Positions 57,201 to 64,000 of a stretch of DNA of 64,000 nucleotides are shown here, piece by piece; positions within the stretch are counted from its first letter, which is position 1, and every line of letters begins with the position of its first letter. Below the pieces are notes generated by a model, which was given only the letters and a program-made list of their open reading frames with translations, did no database searches and was not told the origin of the DNA. The translations under genes were made by a program, and so were the position numbers. This stretch comes from Candidatus Uabimicrobium amorphum (GTDB taxonomy: Bacteria; Planctomycetota; Uabimicrobiia; Uabimicrobiales; Uabimicrobiaceae), in contig NZ_AP019860.1 in NCBI RefSeq assembly GCF_009002475.1, positions 1,488,001-1,552,000 on the forward strand. Direction: 5' to 3'.

Positions 57201-57881
57201 CTAACGGATGTCTCGATAAAGATATGATTTTGTTTTATGGATGACTGTCGTTGGCAGGCGACATTCCACCATAATGATAAACAATAAATCGATCAATGCT
57301 TGCTTAATAACACCTACTTTGGTAAATCGTCGTGCAGATGTCGTGACAGATAACGGTGAAATGTATGGTTTGGTTATTTTACGCAAACGTTTGTAAAAAT
57401 CGATGTCTTCAAATGGTCGTTCTTCATCAAAGCCTTGTAATTGCTTAAAGTATTCCTTGTTGACAAAAAACGCTTGGTCACCATACGAAAAATATTGGAA
57501 ACGCGTAAAGAAAGCATAGAAGTTAAGGATGCCATTTGCCGGGGTAAAACTGTCGCGAAATCGCCCGCATTTTTTTAAGCGAATTCCTTGCAAAATTTCT
57601 GATTTTGCAAGGTGAGGAAGATAGGTGTCGGCGTGCAAGAACAACAGTATATCATGTTTGGCATGTGCTGCGCCCAAGTTCATTTGCGCAGCACGGCCTT
57701 TTAAGGGAGAAACATATACATTCGGTGTATACTTTTTGGCGATTTCACATGTGTGGTCTTTGCTACCGCCATCGACAACAATTATTTCGTCAAAAAGATG
57801 TTTTTTTAATTCATTCAAGAATCCAGCAATACATTGCTCTTCATTGTAAGTGGGAACAATCACCGATATGGGAAAATCCAT
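57201..57881 (-). CDS. Family 2 glycosyltransferase (TIGR04283-like)
   Basis: A 226-residue GT-A glycosyltransferase: FPISVIVPTYNEEQCI, IIVVDGGSKDHTCEIA, GRAAQMNLGAAHAKHDILLFLHADT (with the HAD in place of DxD) and FGYGDQAFF-like acceptor-site motif YGDQAFFV. The GRAxQMNxGA plus LLFLHADT combination is typical of the TIGR04283 subgroup, named for association with radical SAM and selenium-related genes in some genomes. ATG 57881 gives a 7-base gap to the upstream gene; ATG 57917 would overlap it by 29 bases. Confidence 0.82.
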   Translation of the reverse strand: MDFPISVIVPTYNEEQCIAGFLNELKKHLFDEIIVVDGGSKDHTCEIAKKYTPNVYVSPLKGRAAQMNLGAAHAKHDILLFLHADTYLPHLAKSEILQGIRLKKCGRFRDSFTPANGILNFYAFFTRFQYFSYGDQAFFVNKEYFKQLQGFDEERPFEDIDFYKRLRKITKPYISPLSVTTSARRFTKVGVIKQALIDLLFIIMVECRLPTTVIHKTKSYLYRDIR

Positions 57882-57888
57882 CTGTGTC

Positions 57889-59139
57889 TTAATCTTCACG
57901 CCATAGAGTTTGTCCATTGTAGGACTGTTGTGCTAGTGGCGGAGAAGCTTGTTGTTGCTGCTGCCAACAGTAGGTACCTGGTACGGGTAGTTCTTGTCCG
58001 TAGTCAAGGCGAATTTTCTGTCCAGAAGGATCAAATACATACACCCCATCTTTTTTACCCACAGAAGTATAACGCGGATATAATTGATTGTTGTGAGTAT
58101 GAGAATCCAATAGTAAAAAGCTATCTTCGTTGAGGCCAACACATACTTTTCCTTGGAAACGTTGTGCTAAATAGGCCAAGTTGTCTGGGTCATCCGTTTG
58201 AATGCGGTCTTTGCAGTGTGGGAACAATGTCATTTTTTTTACTAGAGCAAAACCATTGTCAAAAAATTCAAAATGACGCGGTTTTTGTCCACGAAGTTCT
58301 TGAAAGTCGTCATAAATGATAATCTTTTGTCCCAAAACCATCGAACCAGCAGAAACGGTGTAAAAGTTTGTCCCACGTAGTAAAGCTTCTTTGAGAGCAT
58401 CCTGAAGTTCCCAAAACCTCAGAGAGTGATACAATGTTGCGATATCGCCGCCAAAGATAAAAATGGAATTAGACGACAGTATTTTATTGACGAGCTGTTG
58501 TCTGGTTTGTTGATAAACATGATCAGCAAACACTCCGGATTTTCCCTTGGCAAATTCCTGAATGTTTTGTGACATTTGCGCTTGTAGTTCGTCGCCTCCG
58601 ATTAAATAATCCAGCGTTTTTTGGATTTCACGGCAAGCGTAGTTCGCAAATAGCTCTTGGGTATTCTCTAACGATGAAATGACATCACTTCCACTATTCA
58701 AAATACGCCCCAAAGAAAGATGGGGGAATTCTTTCTTTAGCATGATTGTGTGGCGCTGAAGTAAATGTACCAATTCGCTATTTCGTTCTTGATAAAAACG
58801 TTTAATTTTCAGTAATGTATTGATGGCTTGATTGTAAACGTCGCAGGCAAATGGATTGTGCTTGTAATATTGCAGCCACTCGTGATACACACATAAGTTT
58901 TGGATATTGTTGTCAAAACCATTTTGGTAATTTGATTGTATGCCTACTTCTTGTATGGCATCTTTTACATGCTGTTCATTAAATTCATTGTCGCGCCATG
59001 CTGCGGTAATAAGTAGTACTTTTTTGCTATCTCTTACTGCGGGATCTATATGGTTACTTTGCAGGATGCGTTCGGCAAATTGATAGATAAAATCTTGTTC
59101 GCGAATGACATTACCGTTAAAGAGAATACTACCGATCAT
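57889..59139 (-). CDS. Peptidase S51-like protein with long N-terminal extension
   Basis: A 416-residue protein. The C-terminal half resembles cyanophycinase/dipeptidase E (S51): SIFIFGGDIATLYHSLR, FYTVSAGSMVLGQKI with the nucleophile Ser in SAGS, and CVGLNEDSFLLLD with an acidic residue. Residues about 30-210 form a helical insertion or extension not seen in short S51 enzymes. A Gln-rich tail closes the protein. It may cleave a peptide or isopeptide; activity is unproven. It sits 3 bases downstream of the DUF4388 gene in a three-gene group. Confidence 0.7.
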   Translation of the reverse strand: MIGSILFNGNVIREQDFIYQFAERILQSNHIDPAVRDSKKVLLITAAWRDNEFNEQHVKDAIQEVGIQSNYQNGFDNNIQNLCVYHEWLQYYKHNPFACDVYNQAINTLLKIKRFYQERNSELVHLLQRHTIMLKKEFPHLSLGRILNSGSDVISSLENTQELFANYACREIQKTLDYLIGGDELQAQMSQNIQEFAKGKSGVFADHVYQQTRQQLVNKILSSNSIFIFGGDIATLYHSLRFWELQDALKEALLRGTNFYTVSAGSMVLGQKIIIYDDFQELRGQKPRHFEFFDNGFALVKKMTLFPHCKDRIQTDDPDNLAYLAQRFQGKVCVGLNEDSFLLLDSHTHNNQLYPRYTSVGKKDGVYVFDPSGQKIRLDYGQELPVPGTYCWQQQQQASPPLAQQSYNGQTLWRED

Positions 59140-59142
59140 TTT

Positions 59143-59916
59143 TTACCTTTCTTCGTCAACTTCTTTGGCAAATTCCATCAGTAAATATTCTATCTGACCT
59201 TCCGATGAACTCGCTTCCACCTTTTGTTGTACAAACTCGAAGCGGCCTTTACTCAATTTCAAAATAGAGAAAAAAGCTTTTTTGCCTTCTAAACCATCAT
59301 GAGTACATGTTGCGACATTGCCGTTGTGTAAATGAACTTTCCCCACGATATTTTTTTGCGTATCGTATATTTTTAAAACGCCACTATTTCCATACATCGC
59401 CACAATTTGCAAAATAGGTACTAGGTTGAAGGCTCCAATGTCCCCCACAATACTATCTTCGAGTTGCGAATGTTTAAATTGCTTTTGCTCCTCGTCTTCT
59501 TTCAAAGAAATGTGGTAATGTGGATTTTGCGTCTTGTAATACAACAAATGTTTGGAGCATTCATCGTAAGAAATCATTTTTTCGTGTATAAGTACCTCAA
59601 GTAGCGTAACATAATGTCGTTGCTGTTGTTCTAATAAAAACTCAAGTTGTTTTTCCGAAATTAAACGCATTTGCATGGCCAGCTTGCCGAAATGTTTTTT
59701 TATTTTTGACTGTACTTTGAGAATTTTTTCGACATCCGCGTCGTGCATTAATCCTTCTTCAACAGCCACCTCGCCTATTTTTTTGTTAATTTCCGATTGG
59801 ATTTTAAACGCTTCAAACACTTGAATTTTAGTTAAAACGTTTGTTTTTAGCAAATGCTCGATAAATGGATCTCTTAGTGGTATTGCAATTTTTTTTGTTG
59901 TGAGTTCACGCCTCAT
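59143..59916 (-). CDS. DUF4388 (PATAN-like) protein with N-terminal helical domain
   Basis: A 257-residue cytoplasmic protein. The first 140 residues are helical, with repeats like GEVAVEEGLMHDADVEKILKVQ and FGKLAMQMRLISEKQLEFLL, resembling the N-terminal module of secretion ATPases and of the giant kinase in this window. Residues about 155-245 are DUF4388: VGDIGAFNLVPILQIVAMYGNSGVLKIYD, then GKVHLHNGNV. DUF4388 proteins are often linked to gliding, two-component and Ras-like signalling. GGAG supports ATG 59916. Confidence 0.78.
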   Translation of the reverse strand: MRRELTTKKIAIPLRDPFIEHLLKTNVLTKIQVFEAFKIQSEINKKIGEVAVEEGLMHDADVEKILKVQSKIKKHFGKLAMQMRLISEKQLEFLLEQQQRHYVTLLEVLIHEKMISYDECSKHLLYYKTQNPHYHISLKEDEEQKQFKHSQLEDSIVGDIGAFNLVPILQIVAMYGNSGVLKIYDTQKNIVGKVHLHNGNVATCTHDGLEGKKAFFSILKLSKGRFEFVQQKVEASSSEGQIEYLLMEFAKEVDEER

Positions 59917-60166
59917 ATGTCTCTCTCCGTGCTTTTCCCCTAACAAACTATCGCATAATTTTAGAAAATATTGTAGAGTATTGTATTGCTTTGTGACAAA
60001 TATACTTTTCTAAAATTACAAGAGCTAAATAGTGAATAAAGGTTAATTGATGACACACCCTAGTCAGACTTCCTCATGAATATTATTTTGTGTTTGCAAT
60101 ATCAAAGTATATATGATTTATGTGTAAAACATAGGAAAATTTTTGGATTTTTTTTTGGAGAAATTA

Positions 60167-60586
60167 ATGGATAACAAAGCGTACTTTTTTGCAATGATTT
60201 GCATAATATGTATTTGCGTTGGTGTCATTCTAAATCAACAATCGGCAAATAATAATTCTTCTACAGGTGGTAATGGAACCATTACATCGCTAGGTTCAGA
60301 AGAATTTAATGTGCAAGATCATCTTGTCCCCGGTAAATACACCATTTTTAAATTTGGAGCACAGTGGTGAGGTGCTTGCGTTAATTTAACTCCTCAGGTT
60401 GAGGCAGTTGTAAATGCAAACGGATCTTTGGCACTTTGTAAAGTGGATGTAAAGAGTTGGAATTCTCCTGTGAGTCGTCAATACGGTTTACGATCTCTAC
60501 CGCATATTAAAGTATACTCTGCTTCTGGCGAGTTAGTTAAACAAGGGGGCCCAGAAGTTTTTCAGTATATAAAAACTCTAAAATAG
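60167..60586 (+). CDS. Selenocysteine-containing thioredoxin-like protein (in-frame TGA at 60368-60370)
   Basis: A 139-residue frame if the TGA at 60368-60370 is read as selenocysteine (residue 68). Residues 5-23 are a membrane anchor, then a Ser/Asn linker, so the domain faces the periplasm. The thioredoxin pattern runs unbroken across the TGA: strand YTIFKFGAQW, then U-G-A-C (Sec68, Cys71) in place of CxxC, LTPQVEAVV helix, ALCKVDVKSW strand, and SRQYGLRSLPHIKVY with the cis-Pro. Reading ends at TAG 60584-60586. TGGAG precedes ATG 60167. A stop at 60370 would leave a truncated anchor ending at the active site. A stem-loop follows the TGA. Sequencing error or pseudogene are the alternatives. 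Confidence 0.85.
60388..60409 (+). promoter_or_regulatory. Putative bacterial SECIS element
   Basis: A stem-loop 17 bases after the TGA. The stem pairs AACT (60388-60391) with AGTT (60406-60409) and CCTCA (60392-60396) with TGAGG (60400-60404), with one bulged C at 60405 and an apical loop GGT. The loop begins 26 bases after the TGA. Bacterial SECIS elements lie inside the coding region just past the UGA, with a G in the first loop positions and about 16-37 bases spacing, which this meets. It was found by eye; folding was not computed. Confidence 0.65.
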
Positions 60587-60599
60587 CCTGGAGTTTTTT

Positions 60600-61478
60600 A
60601 TGTCCTTTGCAAAAAATGGTTTTCTACTTATTGATAAACCTCTCGGCATCACATCGCGTCAGGCGTTATTTAACGTGCAAAAAGCCATTGATTGCCGCAA
60701 AATGGGTCATACGGGAACCCTTGACCCTCTTGCGACAGGTTTATTGGTATTGTTATGTGGGCAAGCGCGCAAATTACAAGATATCCTAACTTTGGACAAT
60801 AAGGAATACGAAGTTTGTGTATTTTTGGGAGCAACGTCAGAAACAGACGACAGCGAAGGCCCTATTCATGAAAATGAACAAGCACAACCTTGTCATAGAG
60901 ACGACGTAGAAAAAAGCGTTGCTAAATTCGTAGGTGAAATAGAACAAATACCACCTCGTTATAGTGCGATCAAAATAAAAGGGAAGCGAGCATACAAACG
61001 CGCTCGGGATGGCGAAAATGTGTCTATGCCGTCGCGGAAAATCAAAATTCATGCGATTGAAATTCTCGCATACGATTATCCGCATCTAAAACTCAGAGTA
61101 AAATGTGGATCGGGAACTTATATTCGCTCTTTAGCCCGTGATATAGGTGAAGATTTAAATGTGGGCGGTTATGTCACCGAATTGCATCGCACTCAAGTAG
61201 GGCAATTCGACATCAACCAATCGAGTAAAATAGAGGACGTCTCACCGGAAACAATATTACCGTTAGAAAAAATTGTTGTCGACTATCCACGTATTGATCT
61301 AGAAGACAAATATTTACGTCGGATATGCCATGGACAAAAAATAGCGGTACCCAATATAACCGAACAACAGTTTTCATCCCCGGCATTTTTATGGATAAAT
61401 GATCGTGTGATTGCTATTGCCAAAATTGGCGACGGCTTCGTCGCGTCGCGGAAGTTGTTGATCGATGAGGCATCGTAA
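60600..61478 (+). CDS. truB: tRNA pseudouridine(55) synthase
   Basis: A 292-residue enzyme making the universal pseudouridine 55 in the T-loop of tRNA. GFLLIDKPLGITSRQALFNV starts the fold, MGHTGTLDPLATGLL carries the catalytic Asp, and KGKRAYKRARDGE and GTYIRSLARDIGE are further TruB motifs. The C-terminal part contains a PUA-like segment. GGAG precedes the ATG; the gene starts 13 bases after the thioredoxin-like frame and may be co-transcribed with it. Confidence 0.95.
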   Translation: MSFAKNGFLLIDKPLGITSRQALFNVQKAIDCRKMGHTGTLDPLATGLLVLLCGQARKLQDILTLDNKEYEVCVFLGATSETDDSEGPIHENEQAQPCHRDDVEKSVAKFVGEIEQIPPRYSAIKIKGKRAYKRARDGENVSMPSRKIKIHAIEILAYDYPHLKLRVKCGSGTYIRSLARDIGEDLNVGGYVTELHRTQVGQFDINQSSKIEDVSPETILPLEKIVVDYPRIDLEDKYLRRICHGQKIAVPNITEQQFSSPAFLWINDRVIAIAKIGDGFVASRKLLIDEAS

Positions 61479-61569
61479 ATACTTTCTACAAGTAAATCTT
61501 GTTATTTTACCTGCATGTCGTTATACTTGAGGGAAGTAACTTCAATTTGCAAATAGAAGGAGGTAACAT

Positions 61570-62172
61570 ATGATCCGTTTTATCATGATCGTTGTACTGA
61601 TCTCTGCTACTTTAATTGCAACTCAGGCTCAAACAGAAGCACCAGCTGAAAGAATTCGAGAATTGCAAGCCATAGAAGGTTTTGAACGTCAAGAACTTAA
61701 GCGCGTCCAAGAATTTGAAGGCCAAGAAAGAATTTTTGAAGCGGAAGAAAGATTCCTAAAAGAAGAAGCCATTTTCGATAAAATAATCGATCGCGAAATT
61801 TTTAGACCGACTCGCGATGTTTTCGATAATTTTTCACCTCCAGAAAATCAAGTAATTAAAAATCCTGGGGTTGATGGCAACTCTTTCTTTGGTGGTGCAA
61901 CCAAACAAAATGAGCAAGAGTTTCGCGATGCGCGTTTGAGAAAGTTATCAAAAATGGACTTTATCGAACGTCGTGTGATAAAGAGATCGTTCAAATCGTT
62001 TTTGAGAAAAAGTCTCGAAAACAAAATGACTGCCAGTCGCAAGTCAAGATTTAAACGCTTAACCGCTGAAGTTAGAAATCTACGCAGAGCAAAAAATACG
62101 CGTCTTGCCAAGAAAAATGCGAAAAATAAAGTCGCAGAAGCACAACAAAAAAAACTTCAGCAACAGAAGTAA
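61570..62172 (+). CDS. Secreted charged helical protein of unknown function
   Basis: A 200-residue protein with a signal peptide (residues 1-20, cleavage after TQA). The mature N-terminal half is Glu/Arg/Phe-rich with repeats of the form ERQELKR and EGQERIFEAEERF, the second half strongly basic (KSRFKRLTAEVRNLRRAKNTRLAKK). Both are coiled-coil like. No family recognised. A near-perfect AAGGAGGT site before the ATG suggests high expression. A bidirectional terminator follows. Confidence 0.6.
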   Translation: MIRFIMIVVLISATLIATQAQTEAPAERIRELQAIEGFERQELKRVQEFEGQERIFEAEERFLKEEAIFDKIIDREIFRPTRDVFDNFSPPENQVIKNPGVDGNSFFGGATKQNEQEFRDARLRKLSKMDFIERRVIKRSFKSFLRKSLENKMTASRKSRFKRLTAEVRNLRRAKNTRLAKKNAKNKVAEAQQKKLQQQK

Positions 62173-62180
62173 TTACTACA

Positions 62181-62208
62181 TAAAAGATCTGCCATGGCAG
62201 ATCTTTTA
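62181..62208. terminator. 28-base perfect palindrome, bidirectional terminator
   Basis: Half-site taaaagatctgcca is followed directly by its exact complement, ending in a T-run on both strands. It lies 8 bases after the stop of the charged secreted protein and overlaps the final codon of the convergent minus-strand gene by three bases. Confidence 0.8.
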
Positions 62209-62760
62209 TACCAATAAAATGCGCGACAATTCCACATCTACCCCTATATCAGGGTACTGCCTTTTGCACATCTTCTTAAAAATTCGCAAAATACTGCGTG
62301 TTGTGTCATTGTTTCCACATTGTAAATACACATAACCATTTTTGCGATAGCGTTTACATAATGTATCAATCATTTCAGCCATCGCATTAAATTTTTTGAG
62401 ATGCCGCCCACGGTCTTTCGGATTCACATAGATATCAAACATCCCGATCATACTACGTGCCGGATGTTTTTGAAACGAAATCATACAGTACACATGCTTT
62501 CCGTCATCGTCTTTTTTTATACCGACAATCGAATCATAACGCAAGCGATTGAGAATCGTTACCAGCAAAAATTTGGGAATAAAACGGCGTAAGATTTGAA
62601 TAAACTTATTAAACTGTGATGTTGAATTTTCGGCGATCGAGTCTATTCGGGTAAATATGTAATCGAGGACGAGTTGAAAATCGCGCTCATAACGTTTTGA
62701 GTAACGTGACTTTTTTCGCAGATCGGATAAAAAAAATAATTCGTATTTATTGTCATCCAT
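62206..62760 (-). CDS. Uncharacterised protein, possibly acetyltransferase-like
   Basis: A 184-residue protein. The C-terminal half (MISFQKHPARSMIGMFDIYVNPKDRGRH..., then YVYLQCGNNDTTRSILRIFKKM) has the strand-helix order and Asn-rich turn seen in GNAT acetyltransferases, but the acetyl-CoA loop is not convincing. The N-terminal half is helical and charged. ATG 62760 is preferred to 62856, since the longer frame would begin inside the hairpin at 62814-62858 and cross an upstream terminator-like structure. Confidence 0.45.
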   Translation of the reverse strand: MDDNKYELFFLSDLRKKSRYSKRYERDFQLVLDYIFTRIDSIAENSTSQFNKFIQILRRFIPKFLLVTILNRLRYDSIVGIKKDDDGKHVYCMISFQKHPARSMIGMFDIYVNPKDRGRHLKKFNAMAEMIDTLCKRYRKNGYVYLQCGNNDTTRSILRIFKKMCKRQYPDIGVDVELSRILLV

Positions 62761-62813
62761 GGAGTGTCTCTTACTTTGAAAGAATTGCGGTGTTGGGTAA
62801 GGGGAACTTTGGA

Positions 62814-62858
62814 ACATGTTCTGTGGAATATTTGAAGAAAGTTTTCCACAGAACATGT
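62814..62858. terminator. Hairpin between the M28 peptidase and the next gene
   Basis: Perfect 15-base arms at 62814-62828 (acatgttctgtggaa) and 62844-62858 flank a 15-base loop. It lies just downstream of the M28 peptidase stop codon on the minus strand. No long T-run follows, so it may stabilise the transcript end or slow transcription rather than stop it. Confidence 0.55.
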
Positions 62859-62874
62859 CTGCTAAAAGTTATAA

Positions 62875-64000
62875 CTATTTGCTAGCTATGATATTTCTGA
62901 CGGTCTGTGCTACGGAGTCAGTGATTTTCTGCATGTATGTATAGTCGATATTTGCCACTTCATCACATCCGCGGTGGTAACAAGGGTTGGAGTCTCCGCC
63001 GAAAAAGTTTTGCGAGATAACAATAGCAGGTTTATTGTATCTCCAAAAAGAGGCGTGGTCACTACGGTTGGTGCATGCAGGAACCATTGCCAACTTAACC
63101 TTTGAAGCAATAACTGTTTTGATAACTGTATCGGATAAATTCGCCGAAGTATTTTCGTTACAATCGATTACGTGGAAACCTCCATCGTTGTCGCGATCGT
63201 ATCCCATCATTTCTAATTGAATAAGCCCAATCATGTTGTTAAGCTCACCAGAACTGTTTAAGTCTCTAGCATACGCTTGAGAGCCCACTAGTCCGATTTC
63301 TTCCTGATCAAAACATACAACGCGCAATGTATAATCCAAAGGAATATCTTTTAATGCATTGGCAATTGCGAGTATACCAATGATTCCTGTACCATCGTCG
63401 TCAGCACCTGCAGTACTTACTGTATCATAGTGCGCGGAGATAATAAGAAATTTATCGGCATTTTTACCTTTTTTCTCTGCCACAAGGTTTGTTCCTTGGT
63501 ACCAGCTTTGTGTATATGAATGTTCACGTACTTCAAAGCCGATCTTTTGGAATTCTCTTGTTAGGTAAGCACGAGCACGCATTCTTCCTGTTGAAGAGCG
63601 TCTTTCTTCTATGCGAAATGTACTACCACCGATTGTTACGGGGACGGCTCCAGAAAGCTCTTCCAATTTTTGTTTGAGGAAATTGCGATCAATATTGACA
63701 TTGTGTGTGGACAAATGAAACAAGTCTCCAGGATTTGGTCCTGTGGCTCGTGTAATGTTTTTCAAGACAACAGCACCTTCATTTTCCGACATTGGAATGT
63801 GCTTCATGTACAGTTCTGGCTTTTCAGGATAGTGACTATGTCCTGTTGGGGGGATAGGAAGTTGTACAACGATAATGTTGTCTAAACGCGCCACTTCACC
63901 TTCTAGCTTAGGCTGCATGTGCGAAAAAGATTCAACGAAGAACAATGTTTCGTTTTCTTTTATATCCACAGTGGTTGCTCTCATTGCATCTTCCACTGCG
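62875..64000 (-). CDS. M28-family zinc aminopeptidase (5' end outside window)
   Basis: At least 374 residues; the frame stays open to the window edge, so the true start lies beyond. The catalytic domain (from about residue 165 of the visible part) shows the M28 metal set: SAHYDTV (His, Asp), ADDDGTG (bridging Asp), FDQEEIG (catalytic Glu and metal Glu), ATNRSDHASFW-type Asp, and the final His in CYHRGCDEV. Members are secreted or periplasmic aminopeptidases. The visible N-terminal part (about 160 residues) is a beta-rich domain I cannot assign. Confidence 0.85.
   Translation of the reverse strand, partial: AVEDAMRATTVDIKENETLFFVESFSHMQPKLEGEVARLDNIIVVQLPIPPTGHSHYPEKPELYMKHIPMSENEGAVVLKNITRATGPNPGDLFHLSTHNVNIDRNFLKQKLEELSGAVPVTIGGSTFRIEERRSSTGRMRARAYLTREFQKIGFEVREHSYTQSWYQGTNLVAEKKGKNADKFLIISAHYDTVSTAGADDDGTGIIGILAIANALKDIPLDYTLRVVCFDQEEIGLVGSQAYARDLNSSGELNNMIGLIQLEMMGYDRDNDGGFHVIDCNENTSANLSDTVIKTVIASKVKLAMVPACTNRSDHASFWRYNKPAIVISQNFFGGDSNPCYHRGCDEVANIDYTYMQKITDSVAQTVRNIIASK

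Noticed and set aside
60143-60370. A complete 67-75 residue small protein ending at the TGA
   Set aside because: It would stop at the tryptophan of the thioredoxin active site, while the same frame continues with a recognisable thioredoxin second half and its own stop.
60368-60370. TGA read as tryptophan or another reassigned code
   Set aside because: TGA ends several genes in this window, including the panB/panC GTGA overlap, so the standard code applies.
1-64000. tRNA or rRNA genes
   Set aside because: I looked through the spacers for cloverleaf and rRNA landmarks and saw none; a covariance search was not possible, so a miss cannot be excluded.

Overview
The window is dense, AT-rich bacterial chromosome. 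It carries about 48 protein-coding genes, short spacers, many 1 to 29 base overlaps between co-directional genes, and ordinary Shine-Dalgarno sites. UGA serves as a normal stop for several genes (for example the panB/panC GTGA junction). No rRNA, tRNA, CRISPR array, transposase or phage structural gene was seen. The four Hanks-type Ser/Thr kinases, three with a membrane anchor and a large extracytoplasmic sensor region, the large STAND protein with WD40 repeats, the PilX-like protein and DUF4388 suggest a planctomycete-like, large-genome, predatory or complex-lifestyle bacterium. Candidatus Uabimicrobium is my best guess. This is inference from gene content and style, not a database match.

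Layout. 0-5.3 kb: secreted phosphodiesterase-like lipoprotein, secreted unknown, AlkB-like dioxygenase. 5.3-9.2 kb: a compact minus-strand pantothenate/CoA operon panB-panC-coaX-panP, in which a PLP decarboxylase of PanP type supplies beta-alanine. 9.7-13.1 kb: DUF4062-NACHT-WD40 STAND protein. 13.5-18.1 kb: palindromic repeats, HNH protein, aminotransferase, RluA-type pseudouridine synthase, phosphofructokinase, DMT exporter. 18.2-20.9 kb: receptor-like kinase. 21.2-32.4 kb: pilin-like protein, methyltransferase, YHS/DUF2231 membrane protein, PLP deaminase/aldolase, sugar-lactone oxidase, NCS1 transporter with an unusual inserted domain, sirtuin, secreted thioredoxin-like protein, ABC exporter, lipoprotein. 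32.4-42.6 kb: a giant kinase with integrin-like propeller repeats, a TRIC-type channel, and an operon joining a hybrid histidine kinase, a response regulator and a receiver-Ser/Thr kinase fusion. 42.7-47.6 kb: HD phosphohydrolase, photolyase, RNA ligase, parA, parB. 47.6-48.2 kb: non-coding tandem and inverted repeats. 48.2-57.2 kb: a GspE-like protein without a proper Walker A, secreted glycosidase-like protein, SIR2-domain protein, secreted coiled-coil protein, PQQ-propeller kinase. 57.2-64 kb: GT2/S51/DUF4388 group, a thioredoxin-like gene interrupted by UGA, truB, secreted unknown, small unknown, M28 peptidase running off the window.

The most notable item is the thioredoxin-like gene at 60167-60586. 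Its open frame is cut by a single TGA exactly where the first redox cysteine belongs (W-U-G-A-C). The thioredoxin fold continues in frame for 71 more codons with the cis-proline region intact. A stem-loop with a GGU apical loop lies 26 nt downstream of the TGA, as in bacterial SECIS elements. I read this as a membrane-anchored selenocysteine thioredoxin-like protein that automatic gene calling would truncate at 60370.

Other points of interest: the NACHT-WD40 and SIR2 proteins as candidate immunity or signalling genes, the RNA ligase behind a 33-base palindrome, the domain insertion in the NCS1 transporter, and the degenerate secretion ATPase beside a large inverted-repeat element downstream of parAB.
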